From an uncultured Clostridia bacterium (GTDB lineage: Bacteria > Bacillota > Clostridia > TANB77 > CAG-508), in assembly GCA_934183325.1 (NCBI GenBank), contig CAKPSH010000008.1, positions 1 through 64,000 on the forward strand: a stretch of DNA of 64,000 nt, in the 5' to 3' direction. Below, one piece after another: positions 27,001-35,993 of the stretch (within the stretch, counting starts at the first letter, position 1; the number at the start of each line of letters is the position of its first letter). The notes beneath the pieces are model-generated. The model worked only from the letters and a program-made list of their open reading frames with translations, was not told the DNA's origin and did not search any database. A program made the translations under genes and the position numbers.

Positions 27001-27794
27001 TGAACTTAGGTCAAGTTTTAGAGGTGCATTTAGGAGCAGCAGCTAGATTATTAGGATTAAAAATTGCCACACCAGTATTTGATGGTGCAACAGAAGAAGA
27101 AATAGTTGAATTACTTGAAAAATCAGGATTATCACCAGATGGAAAATCAATATTATATGATGGAAGAACTGGAGATCCGTTTGATAAGCCAATTACAGTT
27201 GGTGTCATGTATATGTTAAAACTTCATCACTTAGTTGATGATAAGATACATGCTCGTTCAACAGGACCATACTCATTAGTTACACAACAACCTTTAGGAG
27301 GTAAAGCACAATTTGGTGGACAACGTTTCGGAGAAATGGAAGTTTGGGCACTTGAAGCTTATGGTGCTGCACACACATTACAAGAAATGTTAACAGTAAA
27401 ATCAGATGATGTTGTTGGACGTGTTAAGACTTATGAAGCAATTGTTAAGGGAGAAAACATCCCTGAACCAGGTGTTCCAGAAGGATTTAAGGTATTAATT
27501 AAAGAGTTACAAAGTTTAGGACTTGATATGAAACTATATAATAAGAATAATGAAGAAGTAGAATTAAAAGAAAACATAGATGAAGGAATAGACTTTAATC
27601 TTGAAAGAGAAACTCATGGAGAAGAAATAAAAGCATTAGATGATGAATTAACATCAGAAGGATTTGAAGAAGTTAATGATGAAGAAAATGATGAACTTTA
27701 TGACGATAATGACATTTTAGACGATGATGAAGACATGTTTGATAATGATTTAGCAGATGACAATCTAGATAATGATGATGACGATTTAATGTAA
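24075..27794 (+). CDS. rpoB: DNA-directed RNA polymerase subunit beta
   Basis: 1239 residues. Full-length beta subunit with the expected landmarks: rifampicin-region motif FFGSSQLSQFMDQTNPL followed by HKRRISALGPGG, the GRLCPIESPEGPNIG segment, the active-site SGRHGNKGVVS and the C-terminal YNYEDAILLSERL and HARSTGPYSLVTQQPLGGKAQFGGQ regions (each motif quoted in part). The last 60 residues form an unusually Asp-rich acidic tail. ATAAGGAGTGAATTAGTTTCT precedes the ATG, with a rather long spacing from the binding site. It is not preceded by rplJ-rplL and has its own promoter. rpoC follows after 178 bases. Confidence 0.98.
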   Translation: MKEIKHEKSIRYTFAKTGDSVEMPNFIKVQRDSYDWFIKEGLGEVLKDISPIIDYTGNLVLEFFDYYMEEKTKYSLEETKERDATYSTRLHVKVRLINRETGEIKEQEIYLGDFPLMTDSGTFVINGAERVVVSQLVRSPGCYYATDFDKTGKQIYTATVMPIRGAWIEYETDSNDMFYARVDRTRRIPVTTLLRALGLKTDNEIISFFGEDERILATLQKDPIKTQDEALIEIYKKLRPGELPSVEAATNLFNGLFFDARRYDLAKVGRYKFNKKLALADRIAGQVAFNDIVDTETGEVLVAKDTVISKEMAHTIQNLGINIVNVKIEDKKVIIIGNGTVDIHEVLKDVDLSELNIKEDVNYLVLKNIIDNTDSKDLVKVIKERMDELIPKHVTTEDILASVGYLLNLSHKIGKVDDIDHLGNRRIRSVGELLQNQFRIGLTRLERVVRERMTIQDLDVVTPQTLINTKPITSSIREFFGSSQLSQFMDQTNPLSELTHKRRISALGPGGLSRERAGFEVRDIHYTHYGRLCPIESPEGPNIGLISALSSFAIVNEYGFVETPYRKIDPETHKITDEIVYMAAYDEDGHIIAQADEPIGPDGKFVNSKIKVRYLDEVTEVPAEKVDYMDVSPKQLVSVAAAMIPFLEHDDANRALMGTNMQRQAVPLMITDSPIVGTGIEYKAAKDSGIMVLAKNDGTIKRVTGDEIIIETTKGETETYKLRKFKRTNGATCINQRPIVTRGEKVKAGDVIADGPATQNGEMALGKNVIIAFSTWEGYNYEDAILLSERLVKEDVFTSIHIEEYECECRDTKLGPEEITRDIPNVGEDSLKDLDDRGIIRIGAEVRPGDILVGKVTPKGETELTAEERLLRAIFGEKSREVRDTSLRVPHGEAGTIVDVKIFDRDNSDELGPGVNQVIRCYIAQKRKISVGDKMSGRHGNKGVVSRILPVEDMPFMPDGTPVDVVLNPLGVPSRMNLGQVLEVHLGAAARLLGLKIATPVFDGATEEEIVELLEKSGLSPDGKSILYDGRTGDPFDKPITVGVMYMLKLHHLVDDKIHARSTGPYSLVTQQPLGGKAQFGGQRFGEMEVWALEAYGAAHTLQEMLTVKSDDVVGRVKTYEAIVKGENIPEPGVPEGFKVLIKELQSLGLDMKLYNKNNEEVELKENIDEGIDFNLERETHGEEIKALDDELTSEGFEEVNDEENDELYDDNDILDDDEDMFDNDLADDNLDNDDDDLM

Positions 27795-27801
27795 TTAGAC
27801 A

Positions 27802-27827
27802 AGGAATAATGAATATTCATTATTCCT
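27802..27827. other. Perfect 26-base palindrome between rpoB and rpoC
   Basis: AGGAATAATGAAT joined directly to its own reverse complement, eight bases after the rpoB stop. No T-run follows, so it is a poor terminator; an RNA processing or stabilising hairpin, or a protein site, is more likely. Confidence 0.6.
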
Positions 27828-27972
27828 ATCTAAATCTATAAATATTTAAATAATTTAATATAAACACATAAAAATATATTTGTTATCAATAGAGAATTGT
27901 TCGTGCAGTGTAAACAATATATTGGGATAATGTGGAAAACTATGTGAATAAAATCAAATTGGAGGTTCAAAA

Positions 27973-30900
27973 TTGGACGAGTTAGAAGTTTTTGATAAAA
28001 TAAAAATAGGAATAGCATCAGATGAAAAAATAAGAGAATGGTCAAAAGGTGAAGTAAAAAAACCAGAAACTATCAATTATAGAACTTTAAAACCAGAAAA
28101 AGATGGTCTATTTTGCGAAAGAATATTTGGACCAGTAAAAGACTGGGAATGTCACTGTGGTAAATATAAAAGAGTAAGATATAAGGGAATTGTCTGTGAT
28201 AGATGTGGTGTTGAAGTAACAAAATCTAAAGTTAGACGTGAAAGAATGGGACATATTGAACTTGCAGCTCCAGTAGCACATATATGGTATTTTAAGGGAA
28301 TTCCAAGTAGAATATCTTTATTACTTGATGTTTCACCTAGAAATGTAGAAAAAGTAATATATTTTGCATCTTATATAGTTACAGATAAAGGAACATCTGA
28401 CTTATTAAAATGTCAAGTATTAACAGAAAAAGAATATGTTGAGGCTGTCGAAAAATATGGAAGAGGATCTTTCAAAGCTGAAATGGGAGCAGCAGCATTA
28501 AGAAAATTATTAGCAGAAATCGATTTGGAAAAATTATCAGCAAAATTAAAGAAAGAAATCGAAAAAGCTAGTGAACAAAGAAGAGTTAAAATAGCTAAGA
28601 GATTAGATACTGTTGAAGCATTCAGAATTTCAGGAAATAGACCTGAATGGATGATAATGAATGTTGTACCAGTAATTCCACCAGATTTAAGACCAATGGT
28701 TCAACTTGATGGTGGTAGATTTGCAACATCAGACTTAAATGACTTATATAGAAGAGTAATAAACAGAAATAACAGATTAAAGAGATTATTAGAATTAGGT
28801 GCTCCAGAGATAATTGTAAGAAATGAAAAAAGAATGTTACAAGAGTCTGTAGATGCATTAATTGATAATGGCAGAAGAGGACGTCCAGTAACAGGTGCTG
28901 GAAATAGAGCTTTAAAATCTTTATCTGATATGTTAAAAGGAAAACAAGGAAGATTTAGACAAAACCTATTAGGAAAGAGAGTTGACTACTCAGGACGTTC
29001 AGTTATCGTAGTAGGACCAGACTTAAAAATATATCAATGTGGTGTACCAAAGGAAATGGCAATTGAATTATTTAAACCATTTGTTATGAAAGAATTAGTT
29101 GGACGTGGAATTGCACACAACATCAAAAATGCAAAAAGAATGGTAGAAAAACTTAGACCAGAAGTATGGGATATTCTTGAAGAAGTAATAAAAGATCACC
29201 CAGTAATGTTAAACCGTGCTCCAACACTACACAGATTAGGTATACAAGCATTTGAACCAGTATTAGTTGAAGGTAGAGCTTTAAAATTACACCCATTAGT
29301 TTGTACAGCATTTAATGCTGACTTCGATGGTGACCAGATGGCTATACACGTTCCATTATCACCAGAAGCACAAGCTGAAGCAAGATATTTAATGTTATCA
29401 GTTAATAACTTATTAAAACCTCAAGATGGTAAACCAGTTACAGTACCAACACAGGATATGATATTAGGAAGTTATTACTTGACAATGCAAGTTGATGGTG
29501 AAAAAGGTGAAGGAATGCACTTTAAAGATGTTGATGAAGCTATACTTGCATATCAAAATGGAGACCTTGGATTACATGCTAAAGTTAAGATAAGAATGAC
29601 AAAAGAAATTGATGGTGTAATGAAGAGCAGAAACATTGAAACAACAATAGGTAGAGTAATATATAATCAAGGAATACCACAAGATTTAGGATTTGTTGAT
29701 AGATCAACAGAAGAAGGAAAATTCCAATTAGAAATAGACTTCCCTGTTATCAAGAAAAACTTAGGTACAATTATTGCAAAATGTATTGATGTACATGGGT
29801 TAAATGAATCTGCTGAAGTTCTAGATTATATAAAAGCTACAGGATATAAATATTCTACAAAAGGAGCTATTACAGTTTCTGTTGCAGATGTTAAAGTGCC
29901 AGAAGCAAAAAAAGAAATTTTAGCACAAGCTGAAAAAGAAGTAGATAATGTTACAAGACATTATAAACGTGGTTTAATTACAAACGAAGAAAGATATACT
30001 TCAGTAATTAAAATATGGGAAAAAGCAATTGATGATATAACAGAAGCAATGAAAAATAACTTTGAAAAATTAAACCCAATATACATGATGGCAGAATCAG
30101 GAGCCAGAGGAAACATGAACCAATTAAGACAAATTGCTGGTATTCGTGGACTTATGGCTAGTACAACAGGTAAAACAGTTGAAATACCTGTAAAATCATG
30201 CTTCAGAGAGGGACTTGGACCTCTAGAATATTTCGTATCATCACATGGTGCTAGAAAAGGATTAACAGATACAGCTTTAAGAACTGCTGACTCTGGATAT
30301 CTAACAAGAAGATTAGTTGATGTATCACAAGACATCATCGTAAGAGAAGATGATTGTGGTACAAAAGAAGGAATTGAAATCTATGATATTAAAGATGGAA
30401 ATCAAATAATAGAAAAATTCCAAGAAAGACTTGAAGGAAGAATGCCTTTAAATGATATATTAGATCCAAAAACAGGAGATGTTCTTGCTAAGAAAGATGA
30501 AATGATGACACCAGCAATTGCTAAGAGAGTTGCAGATGCAGGAGTAACATCAACTATAATACGTTCACCATTAACATGTAGAACAAAACATGGTGTTTGT
30601 GCTAAATGTTATGGTATGGGACTTGCAACACGTCAACAAGTAAGTATTGGTGAAGCAGTAGGAATTATAGCTGCACAATCAATTGGTGAACCAGGTACAC
30701 AATTAACAATGCGTACATTCCACCAAGGTGGTGTAGCTGGAGGAGATATTACACAAGGTCTTCCAAGAGTTGAAGAATTATTTGAAGCAAGAAAACCAAA
30801 GGGAATTGCTATAATAACTGAAATAGCAGGAACAGTTAGTATTTCTGATGAAGGAAACAAAAAAGAAGTTACAATAGCTTCAAATGATAATGCTAAAAAG

Positions 30901-31506
30901 TATTTAATACCTTTCGGAGCAAAATTAAAAGTTAAACCAGGTCAAGAATTAAAAGCTGGAGATCCAATAACAGAAGGATCTATAAATCCAAATGAAATAC
31001 TTGCAATTAATGGACCAAGAGGTGTATATGAATATTTATTACAAGAAGTTCAAAAAGTTTATAGAAACCAAGGTGTTGATATAAATGATAAACACATTGA
31101 AGTTATAGGACGTCAAATGATTAAGAGAGTTAAAGTTGAAAATCCAGGAGATACATCATTCTTTGCAGGTTCATTAGTTGATATGTATGAATTTGCTGAT
31201 GAAAACGAAAAACTACAAGAAGAAGGAAAACAACCAGCAACAGGAAGAAGAGTATTGCTAGGTATTACAAAAGCTTCTTTAGCAACAGAAAGTTTCTTAT
31301 CAGCAGCATCATTCCAAGAGACAACAAAAGTATTAACTGATGCAGCTATTAAAGGTAAAGTTGATCCATTAATAGGATTAAAAGAAAATGTAATTATAGG
31401 AAAACTAATTCCAGCAGGAACAGGTCTTCCAGTATATAAAGACATAAAAATCAATACTGAAGAGGATGAAGAAACAACAGAAGGTACTTCAGAAGTAGAG
31501 GAATAA
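27973..31506 (+). CDS. rpoC: DNA-directed RNA polymerase subunit beta'
   Basis: 1177 residues, starting with TTG 8 bases after GGAGG. N-terminal zinc ligands Cys60, Cys62, Cys75, Cys78; catalytic magnesium motif NADFDGD near residue 450; second zinc site around CRTKHGVCAKCYG near residue 870; trigger-loop region FHQGGVAGGDITQGLPRVEE (in part) is intact. Slightly short compared with many beta' subunits but complete at both ends. A strong terminator follows. The 178-base gap to rpoB, with a palindrome, is longer than usual. Confidence 0.98.
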   Translation: MDELEVFDKIKIGIASDEKIREWSKGEVKKPETINYRTLKPEKDGLFCERIFGPVKDWECHCGKYKRVRYKGIVCDRCGVEVTKSKVRRERMGHIELAAPVAHIWYFKGIPSRISLLLDVSPRNVEKVIYFASYIVTDKGTSDLLKCQVLTEKEYVEAVEKYGRGSFKAEMGAAALRKLLAEIDLEKLSAKLKKEIEKASEQRRVKIAKRLDTVEAFRISGNRPEWMIMNVVPVIPPDLRPMVQLDGGRFATSDLNDLYRRVINRNNRLKRLLELGAPEIIVRNEKRMLQESVDALIDNGRRGRPVTGAGNRALKSLSDMLKGKQGRFRQNLLGKRVDYSGRSVIVVGPDLKIYQCGVPKEMAIELFKPFVMKELVGRGIAHNIKNAKRMVEKLRPEVWDILEEVIKDHPVMLNRAPTLHRLGIQAFEPVLVEGRALKLHPLVCTAFNADFDGDQMAIHVPLSPEAQAEARYLMLSVNNLLKPQDGKPVTVPTQDMILGSYYLTMQVDGEKGEGMHFKDVDEAILAYQNGDLGLHAKVKIRMTKEIDGVMKSRNIETTIGRVIYNQGIPQDLGFVDRSTEEGKFQLEIDFPVIKKNLGTIIAKCIDVHGLNESAEVLDYIKATGYKYSTKGAITVSVADVKVPEAKKEILAQAEKEVDNVTRHYKRGLITNEERYTSVIKIWEKAIDDITEAMKNNFEKLNPIYMMAESGARGNMNQLRQIAGIRGLMASTTGKTVEIPVKSCFREGLGPLEYFVSSHGARKGLTDTALRTADSGYLTRRLVDVSQDIIVREDDCGTKEGIEIYDIKDGNQIIEKFQERLEGRMPLNDILDPKTGDVLAKKDEMMTPAIAKRVADAGVTSTIIRSPLTCRTKHGVCAKCYGMGLATRQQVSIGEAVGIIAAQSIGEPGTQLTMRTFHQGGVAGGDITQGLPRVEELFEARKPKGIAIITEIAGTVSISDEGNKKEVTIASNDNAKKYLIPFGAKLKVKPGQELKAGDPITEGSINPNEILAINGPRGVYEYLLQEVQKVYRNQGVDINDKHIEVIGRQMIKRVKVENPGDTSFFAGSLVDMYEFADENEKLQEEGKQPATGRRVLLGITKASLATESFLSAASFQETTKVLTDAAIKGKVDPLIGLKENVIIGKLIPAGTGLPVYKDIKINTEEDEETTEGTSEVEE

Positions 31507-31508
31507 AT

Positions 31509-31546
31509 AAAAAAGTTCTTAGAATTAAATTCTAAGAACTTTTTGC
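31509..31546 (+). terminator. Terminator of rpoC
   Basis: Sixteen-base perfect arms AAAAGTTCTTAGAATT / AATTCTAAGAACTTTT ending in a T-run, four bases after the stop. Confidence 0.9.
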
Positions 31547-31555
31547 ATAAAGTGC

Positions 31556-31584
31556 TTGCAAAATAAAATTGGCTGTAATATAAT
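31556..31584 (+). promoter_or_regulatory. Promoter of the riboswitch-P-type ATPase unit
   Basis: TTGCAA (31556-31561), 17-base spacer, perfect TATAAT (31579-31584). Confidence 0.85.
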
Positions 31585-31591
31585 AAAAAAA

Positions 31592-31670
31592 GATAAGGGA
31601 GTAATTAACATAGAAATATATGTAATAAAGTCAACAACACTGATGATGGAATCATCTGGCTTTATTTGAA
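31592..31670 (+). promoter_or_regulatory. Mn2+ riboswitch (yybP-ykoY type)
   Basis: The leader RNA has the two conserved faces of the manganese aptamer: 5' GGGAGUA after the P1 strand AUAAGG, and 3' GUCAACA followed by a GAUGAU-GGAA-AUCAUC hairpin and CUGGCUUUAU, which closes P1 (AUAAGG/CUUUAU with one G-U pair). A short ACAUA/UAUGU stem sits between. A terminator hairpin follows at once and then the P-type ATPase. Known biology: this class turns on Mn2+ exporters when Mn2+ is high. The call is by sequence pattern only. Confidence 0.8.
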
Positions 31671-31675
31671 AAAAT

Positions 31676-31718
31676 GAGACTTGTCTGCAAAATATTTGCA
31701 GATAAGTCTCTTTTTTTG
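31676..31718 (+). terminator. Riboswitch-controlled terminator in the ATPase leader
   Basis: Stem GAGACTTgTCTGCAAA / TTTGCAGAtAAGTCTC with a three-base loop and TTTTTTT. It lies between the manganese aptamer and the ATPase, so it is the likely expression platform. Confidence 0.8.
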
Positions 31719-31763
31719 AATAGAAAATTCTGCAAATAAAAATAATAAAAGATGGAGGTTCAA

Positions 31764-34409
31764 ATGAAATTTTATTTAGAAGAAAAAGAAAAGGTTTTGA
31801 GTGAGTTAGACTCATCAGAAGAAGGATTAGCAAGTGAAGATGTCCAGAAAAGAAAAGAAAAATATGGATTAAATAAACTTGCAGAAGCAAAAAAAGAAGG
31901 CATAATTAAAAAAATTATAAAATCTATATTAGATCCAATGATTATTATGCTTTTAGTAGCAGCAGGAATTTCAGCTGTAACAGCAATTGCACAAAATGAT
32001 ACATTTACAGATGTATTTATTATTCTATTTGTTGTAATAATAAATACTATTTTAGGAATTGTTCAAGAGAATAAAGCAGAACAAGCAATTGATGCATTGA
32101 AAGAAATGACAGCGGTTACCTCAAAAGTACTTAGAGATGGCAAAATGAAGGTGGTAAAAAGTGAAGAACTAGTACCAGGAGATATAGTTATTTTAGAAGC
32201 AGGAGATGCTATTTCGGCAGATTGCAGAATACTTGAAAGTCATAGTATGAAAATAGAAGAAGCAGCAATTACAGGAGAGTCAGTACCAGTAAGTAAAATT
32301 ATAGGGATTTTAAATCTTGAAAAAGAACAAAAAGATATTCCATTAGGTGATAGAAGAAATATGCTTTATAGTGGAAGTACAGTTGCCTATGGAAGAGGAA
32401 AAGCAGTGGTTGTAGAAACAGGAATGAATACAGAAATAGGTAAAATTGCAGAAGCCTTAAATATGGCAGAAGATGAAAAAACACCATTACAAAAGAAGAT
32501 GGCAGAATTATCTAGTATACTTACAAAAATTGTTATAGGTGTAAGTGTATTTGTATTTATACTTGGATTAATTAGAAGTGGAGATTTTAGTGGTAAAGTA
32601 ATATTAGATACATTTTTAACAGCAATAGCATTAGCTGTTGCAGCAATTCCAGAAGGATTACCTGCCGTTGTTACAATTATTTTATCAATAGGTGTAACAT
32701 CAATGGCAAAAAGAAATGCATTAGTTAGAAAATTAACAGCAGTTGAAGCATTAGGATGTACACAAGTAATTTGTTCAGATAAAACAGGAACATTAACTCA
32801 AAATAAAATGACAGTTGTGGATATTTATACAAATGATAAAGAAATGCTAACAAAAGCCATGTGTTTATGTAATGATTCAAAGATTGATGAAAATGATGAA
32901 AAAGCAACAGGAGAACCAACAGAAAATGCATTAGTTGAATATGCAAAAAAAGAGGGAATGCTAAAATCAAAAATAGAAGAAATAATGCCAAGAGTTGGAG
33001 AAGTACCATTTGATTCTAGTAGAAAAATGATGTCAACAGTTCATCAAAATGGTAATAGGTATATACAATATACTAAAGGTGCGTGTGAGATATTATTAAC
33101 AAGATGTTCTAGATATATAGAAAACGGAAATATAGTAGAATTAACAGAAGAAATAAAAAATGATATTATAAAGAAAAACAAAGAATTTGCAGATAAAGCA
33201 TATAGAGTTTTAGGTGCGGCATATAGAGAATATAGTGAAGAACCATTAAATTATGAATCAGAAAATTTAGAAAAAGATTTGATATTTATAGGATTTGTGG
33301 GAATGATTGATCCTTGCAGAAAAGAAGTATATGGAGCGATAGAAGAATGTAGAAAAGCAGGAATTAGACCTATTATGATTACAGGTGATCATAAAGATAC
33401 AGCAGTTGCAATAGCAAAAGACTTAAAGATAATAAAAGACGAAAAAGAAGCAATAACAGGTGAAGAATTAGAAAATTTATCAGATGAAGATTTAAAAAAA
33501 GTTGTAAGAAAATGTTCTGTATATGCACGTGTACAACCAGAACATAAAACAAGAATTGTTAAAGCATTGAAAGCACAAAATCTAATAACGGCAATGACAG
33601 GGGATGGTGTAAATGATGCACCTTCAATAAAAGCTGCAGATGTAGGAATAAGTATGGGAATAACTGGAACAGATGTAACAAAAGGTGTTTCAGATGTAGT
33701 GTTAGCAGATGATAATTTTGCTACAATAGTTAATGCTGTTGAAGAAGGAAGAAAGATTTATGATAATGTAAGAAAGGTTTTACAATTTCAATTATCAACC
33801 AATATGGCAGAAGTGATAGTCGTATTTATATCATCATTGTTAGGTGTAACAATGATTACACCAGCACATTTATTATGGATAAATCTTATAACAGATAGTA
33901 CTCCTGGATTAGCATTAGGAATGGAAAAAGCAGAAGGAGATATAATGAAGAGAAAACCAAGAAATGCAAATGACAGTGTTTTTTCAGATGGTGCAGGTAG
34001 AGATATGATTTTCCAAGGATTATTTATGGGAATAATAGTAGTATTATCGTATTTTATTGGAGAATTTATGGAATCTGGAGTTTGGGCACTTGCTTCTTCA
34101 GGAGAAGGAATGACAATGGCATTTTTAACCATGAACTTTATTGAAATGTTCCATGCTGTAAGTATGCGTTCACAAAGAAATTCAATATTTAATATGAAAA
34201 CAATGAATTGGTGGCTATTTGGAGCATTTGCATTAACAACAGTTATAACTATAGGAATAATAACAATACCATTCTTTGTAAATCTATTTGAATTTACACC
34301 AGTATCATTAGTAGAATTTTTAACAGCATTCGGTTTAGCATTTTTAATATTACCAATAATTGAGATAACAAAATTAATTGAAAGAAAACATAAAAAAGTA
34401 AATGCTTAA
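31764..34409 (+). CDS. P-type cation ATPase (Ca2+/Mn2+ type), probable Mn2+ exporter
   Basis: 881 residues from the ATG at 31764, which has GGAGG six bases upstream; the in-frame ATG at 31752 itself lies over that binding site. Type II P-ATPase: TGES actuator loop, membrane motif AIPEGLPAVV in helix 4, phosphorylation site CSDKTGTLTQNKM, nucleotide loop KGACE, hinge TGDGVNDAPSIKAADVG, and about ten membrane helices with NLITDSTPGLALGME in the C-terminal half. Such proteins are usually annotated as calcium pumps (PMR1/SERCA-like); the manganese riboswitch upstream argues for Mn2+ efflux in this organism, as for Lactococcus YoaB. Confidence 0.9.
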   Translation: MKFYLEEKEKVLSELDSSEEGLASEDVQKRKEKYGLNKLAEAKKEGIIKKIIKSILDPMIIMLLVAAGISAVTAIAQNDTFTDVFIILFVVIINTILGIVQENKAEQAIDALKEMTAVTSKVLRDGKMKVVKSEELVPGDIVILEAGDAISADCRILESHSMKIEEAAITGESVPVSKIIGILNLEKEQKDIPLGDRRNMLYSGSTVAYGRGKAVVVETGMNTEIGKIAEALNMAEDEKTPLQKKMAELSSILTKIVIGVSVFVFILGLIRSGDFSGKVILDTFLTAIALAVAAIPEGLPAVVTIILSIGVTSMAKRNALVRKLTAVEALGCTQVICSDKTGTLTQNKMTVVDIYTNDKEMLTKAMCLCNDSKIDENDEKATGEPTENALVEYAKKEGMLKSKIEEIMPRVGEVPFDSSRKMMSTVHQNGNRYIQYTKGACEILLTRCSRYIENGNIVELTEEIKNDIIKKNKEFADKAYRVLGAAYREYSEEPLNYESENLEKDLIFIGFVGMIDPCRKEVYGAIEECRKAGIRPIMITGDHKDTAVAIAKDLKIIKDEKEAITGEELENLSDEDLKKVVRKCSVYARVQPEHKTRIVKALKAQNLITAMTGDGVNDAPSIKAADVGISMGITGTDVTKGVSDVVLADDNFATIVNAVEEGRKIYDNVRKVLQFQLSTNMAEVIVVFISSLLGVTMITPAHLLWINLITDSTPGLALGMEKAEGDIMKRKPRNANDSVFSDGAGRDMIFQGLFMGIIVVLSYFIGEFMESGVWALASSGEGMTMAFLTMNFIEMFHAVSMRSQRNSIFNMKTMNWWLFGAFALTTVITIGIITIPFFVNLFEFTPVSLVEFLTAFGLAFLILPIIEITKLIERKHKKVNA

Positions 34410-34421
34410 ATATGAAAATAA

Positions 34422-34512
34422 AAGTTACTTCTAAAAAGAAAAGAATTCAAATTATTAAAATTTTTTCTAATAATTTGGGCATGTTTCGAAATGAGAAGTA
34501 ACTTGTTTTTAT
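34422..34512 (+). terminator. Nested inverted repeats after the ATPase (composite terminator)
   Basis: Outer arms AAGTTACTTCT / AGAAGTAACTT (34422-34432, 34494-34504) enclose an inner perfect hairpin CAAATTATTA / TAATAATTTG (34449-34458, 34469-34478); TGTTTTT follows. Works as a terminator but is larger than needed. Confidence 0.6.
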
Positions 34513-34545
34513 ATTTAATGATGAAGAACATATAAAATTCTAATA

Positions 34546-34574
34546 TTGTATTAAATAGACAACGATGGTATAAT
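34546..34574 (+). promoter_or_regulatory. Promoter of the transglutaminase-like gene
   Basis: TTGTAT (34546-34551), 17-base spacer, perfect TATAAT (34569-34574), followed by AAAAAAGGAGAGAT before the ATG. Confidence 0.75.
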
Positions 34575-34608
34575 AAAAAATGACTAAGTAAAAAAGGAGA
34601 GATATAAA

Positions 34609-35910
34609 ATGGAAGAAGAAAAGGTTGTAACAAAGACGGAACAAACAAAAAAACATAAGAAGCTTAAAATTTTTAGTATAGTTATTGCTGTTATTATTGG
34701 TATGATTATAATTGCTCTTTTAATATATTATTTTTATAATAAAAAACAAAATGAAATGGAAGCAAATGAAATACAAGCATTAGAGCGAATATTAAAAAAT
34801 AGTGAAATGGAAATTGAATATGGTAGTGAGATTACCTATGAAGAATTAAAAAATGAAAATATAGATATGGAAAAAATGAATGATAAAATTTTATATCAAA
34901 TATTCATAAACGACGAGCCTAAATTGAATGAAGAAAACATAAAGTTTATGCAAGTTGGAGAAGTAAATATAAAAACTGAATTAAAATCAACAGATGAATC
35001 TAAAAAAAGATTAAAAATAAATTGTGATAAATCAAATTTTATGAATTTTATCAAAAATTTTAAAATTACTTATGATTCAAAAGAATACTTAGTTGAAAAA
35101 AATAATACTTATACAGTAAAAGATACAAAAAAGCCTGAAATAGAAGGCGTTTCAGATAAAGAGATTTTTAAAGGACAAGACATAGATTTAAAAGAAGGAA
35201 TTAAAGCCACAGATGTTGTAGATGGCGAGTTAGATGTAACTGTAGAAGGACAAGTTAATAAAGATGAAGTTGGAGAATATCCAATAAAGGTTATAGCAAA
35301 AGATAAAAACGGAAATGAAACGGTACAAGAATTTAAAGTAATAGTTAAAGAAGAAGAAAAAATTCAAAGTAATCAAAATAAAAAAACATCAACAAGTTCA
35401 TCATCAAAATCAAATAATAGTTCTTCAGGAAAGAGTAATACAAGTTCAACAAATAATGGAACATCAAACAATAATAATCAATCTAGAAGATATAGTGCTT
35501 ATATAATAAAGAAATATTATAAAAATTGTACAGATGATCAAATAGATGAAGCAGAGAAAATAGCAAAAAATATAGCATCAAAAGCAAAGGCTTCAAGTTC
35601 AGAACCTATAACACAAGTATCAAATGCAGCTAAAAGCGTAAGTGAATATTATTATAAATACTGCAATTATGATTCTACATATTCTAATCCATATTATAGA
35701 TCTCCTTATGGAGTATTTTGTGCAGGAATTGCGACTTGTTCAGGAACAACAAGAGCCATGGGAAGAGTGCTTGATTATATGGGATATTCTTGGACACATG
35801 TAAATGAAAATCAATATACACATCAATGGAATGAATTTTATATAAATGGACAAAAGTGTTGGGCAGATGGAATGATGGGATTTGCAGGAATAGGTGATTA
35901 TCCGTATTAA
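34609..35910 (+). CDS. Membrane-anchored Ig-like (DUF5011) and transglutaminase-like protein
   Basis: 433 residues. Basic N-terminus, one transmembrane helix (about 23-45), an extracellular region, a bacterial Ig-like domain around 165-250 (GIKATDVVDGELDVTV ... GEYPIKVIAKDKNGNE), a Ser/Asn-rich linker (about 260-300) and a C-terminal transglutaminase-like domain. The papain-type triad is plausible: Cys in IATCSGTTRAMG, His in YTHQWNEFY, Asp in CWADGMMG. Such exported transglutaminase-like domains act on cell-wall or surface proteins as peptidases or cross-linkers. Single-gene unit. Function inferred from domain order only. Confidence 0.8.
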   Translation: MEEEKVVTKTEQTKKHKKLKIFSIVIAVIIGMIIIALLIYYFYNKKQNEMEANEIQALERILKNSEMEIEYGSEITYEELKNENIDMEKMNDKILYQIFINDEPKLNEENIKFMQVGEVNIKTELKSTDESKKRLKINCDKSNFMNFIKNFKITYDSKEYLVEKNNTYTVKDTKKPEIEGVSDKEIFKGQDIDLKEGIKATDVVDGELDVTVEGQVNKDEVGEYPIKVIAKDKNGNETVQEFKVIVKEEEKIQSNQNKKTSTSSSSKSNNSSSGKSNTSSTNNGTSNNNNQSRRYSAYIIKKYYKNCTDDQIDEAEKIAKNIASKAKASSSEPITQVSNAAKSVSEYYYKYCNYDSTYSNPYYRSPYGVFCAGIATCSGTTRAMGRVLDYMGYSWTHVNENQYTHQWNEFYINGQKCWADGMMGFAGIGDYPY

Positions 35911-35932
35911 TTTAAAGTAATAATAAAAAACA

Positions 35933-35974
35933 AGAAAAAATAGTACAGTATTTTTATATTGTACTATTTTTTCT
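35933..35974. terminator. Bidirectional terminator
   Basis: Perfect 15-base arms AGAAAAAATAGTACA / TGTACTATTTTTTCT between the convergent transglutaminase-like and kinase-fold genes. Confidence 0.9.
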
Positions 35975-35993
35975 TTAGTATATAATCCATATT

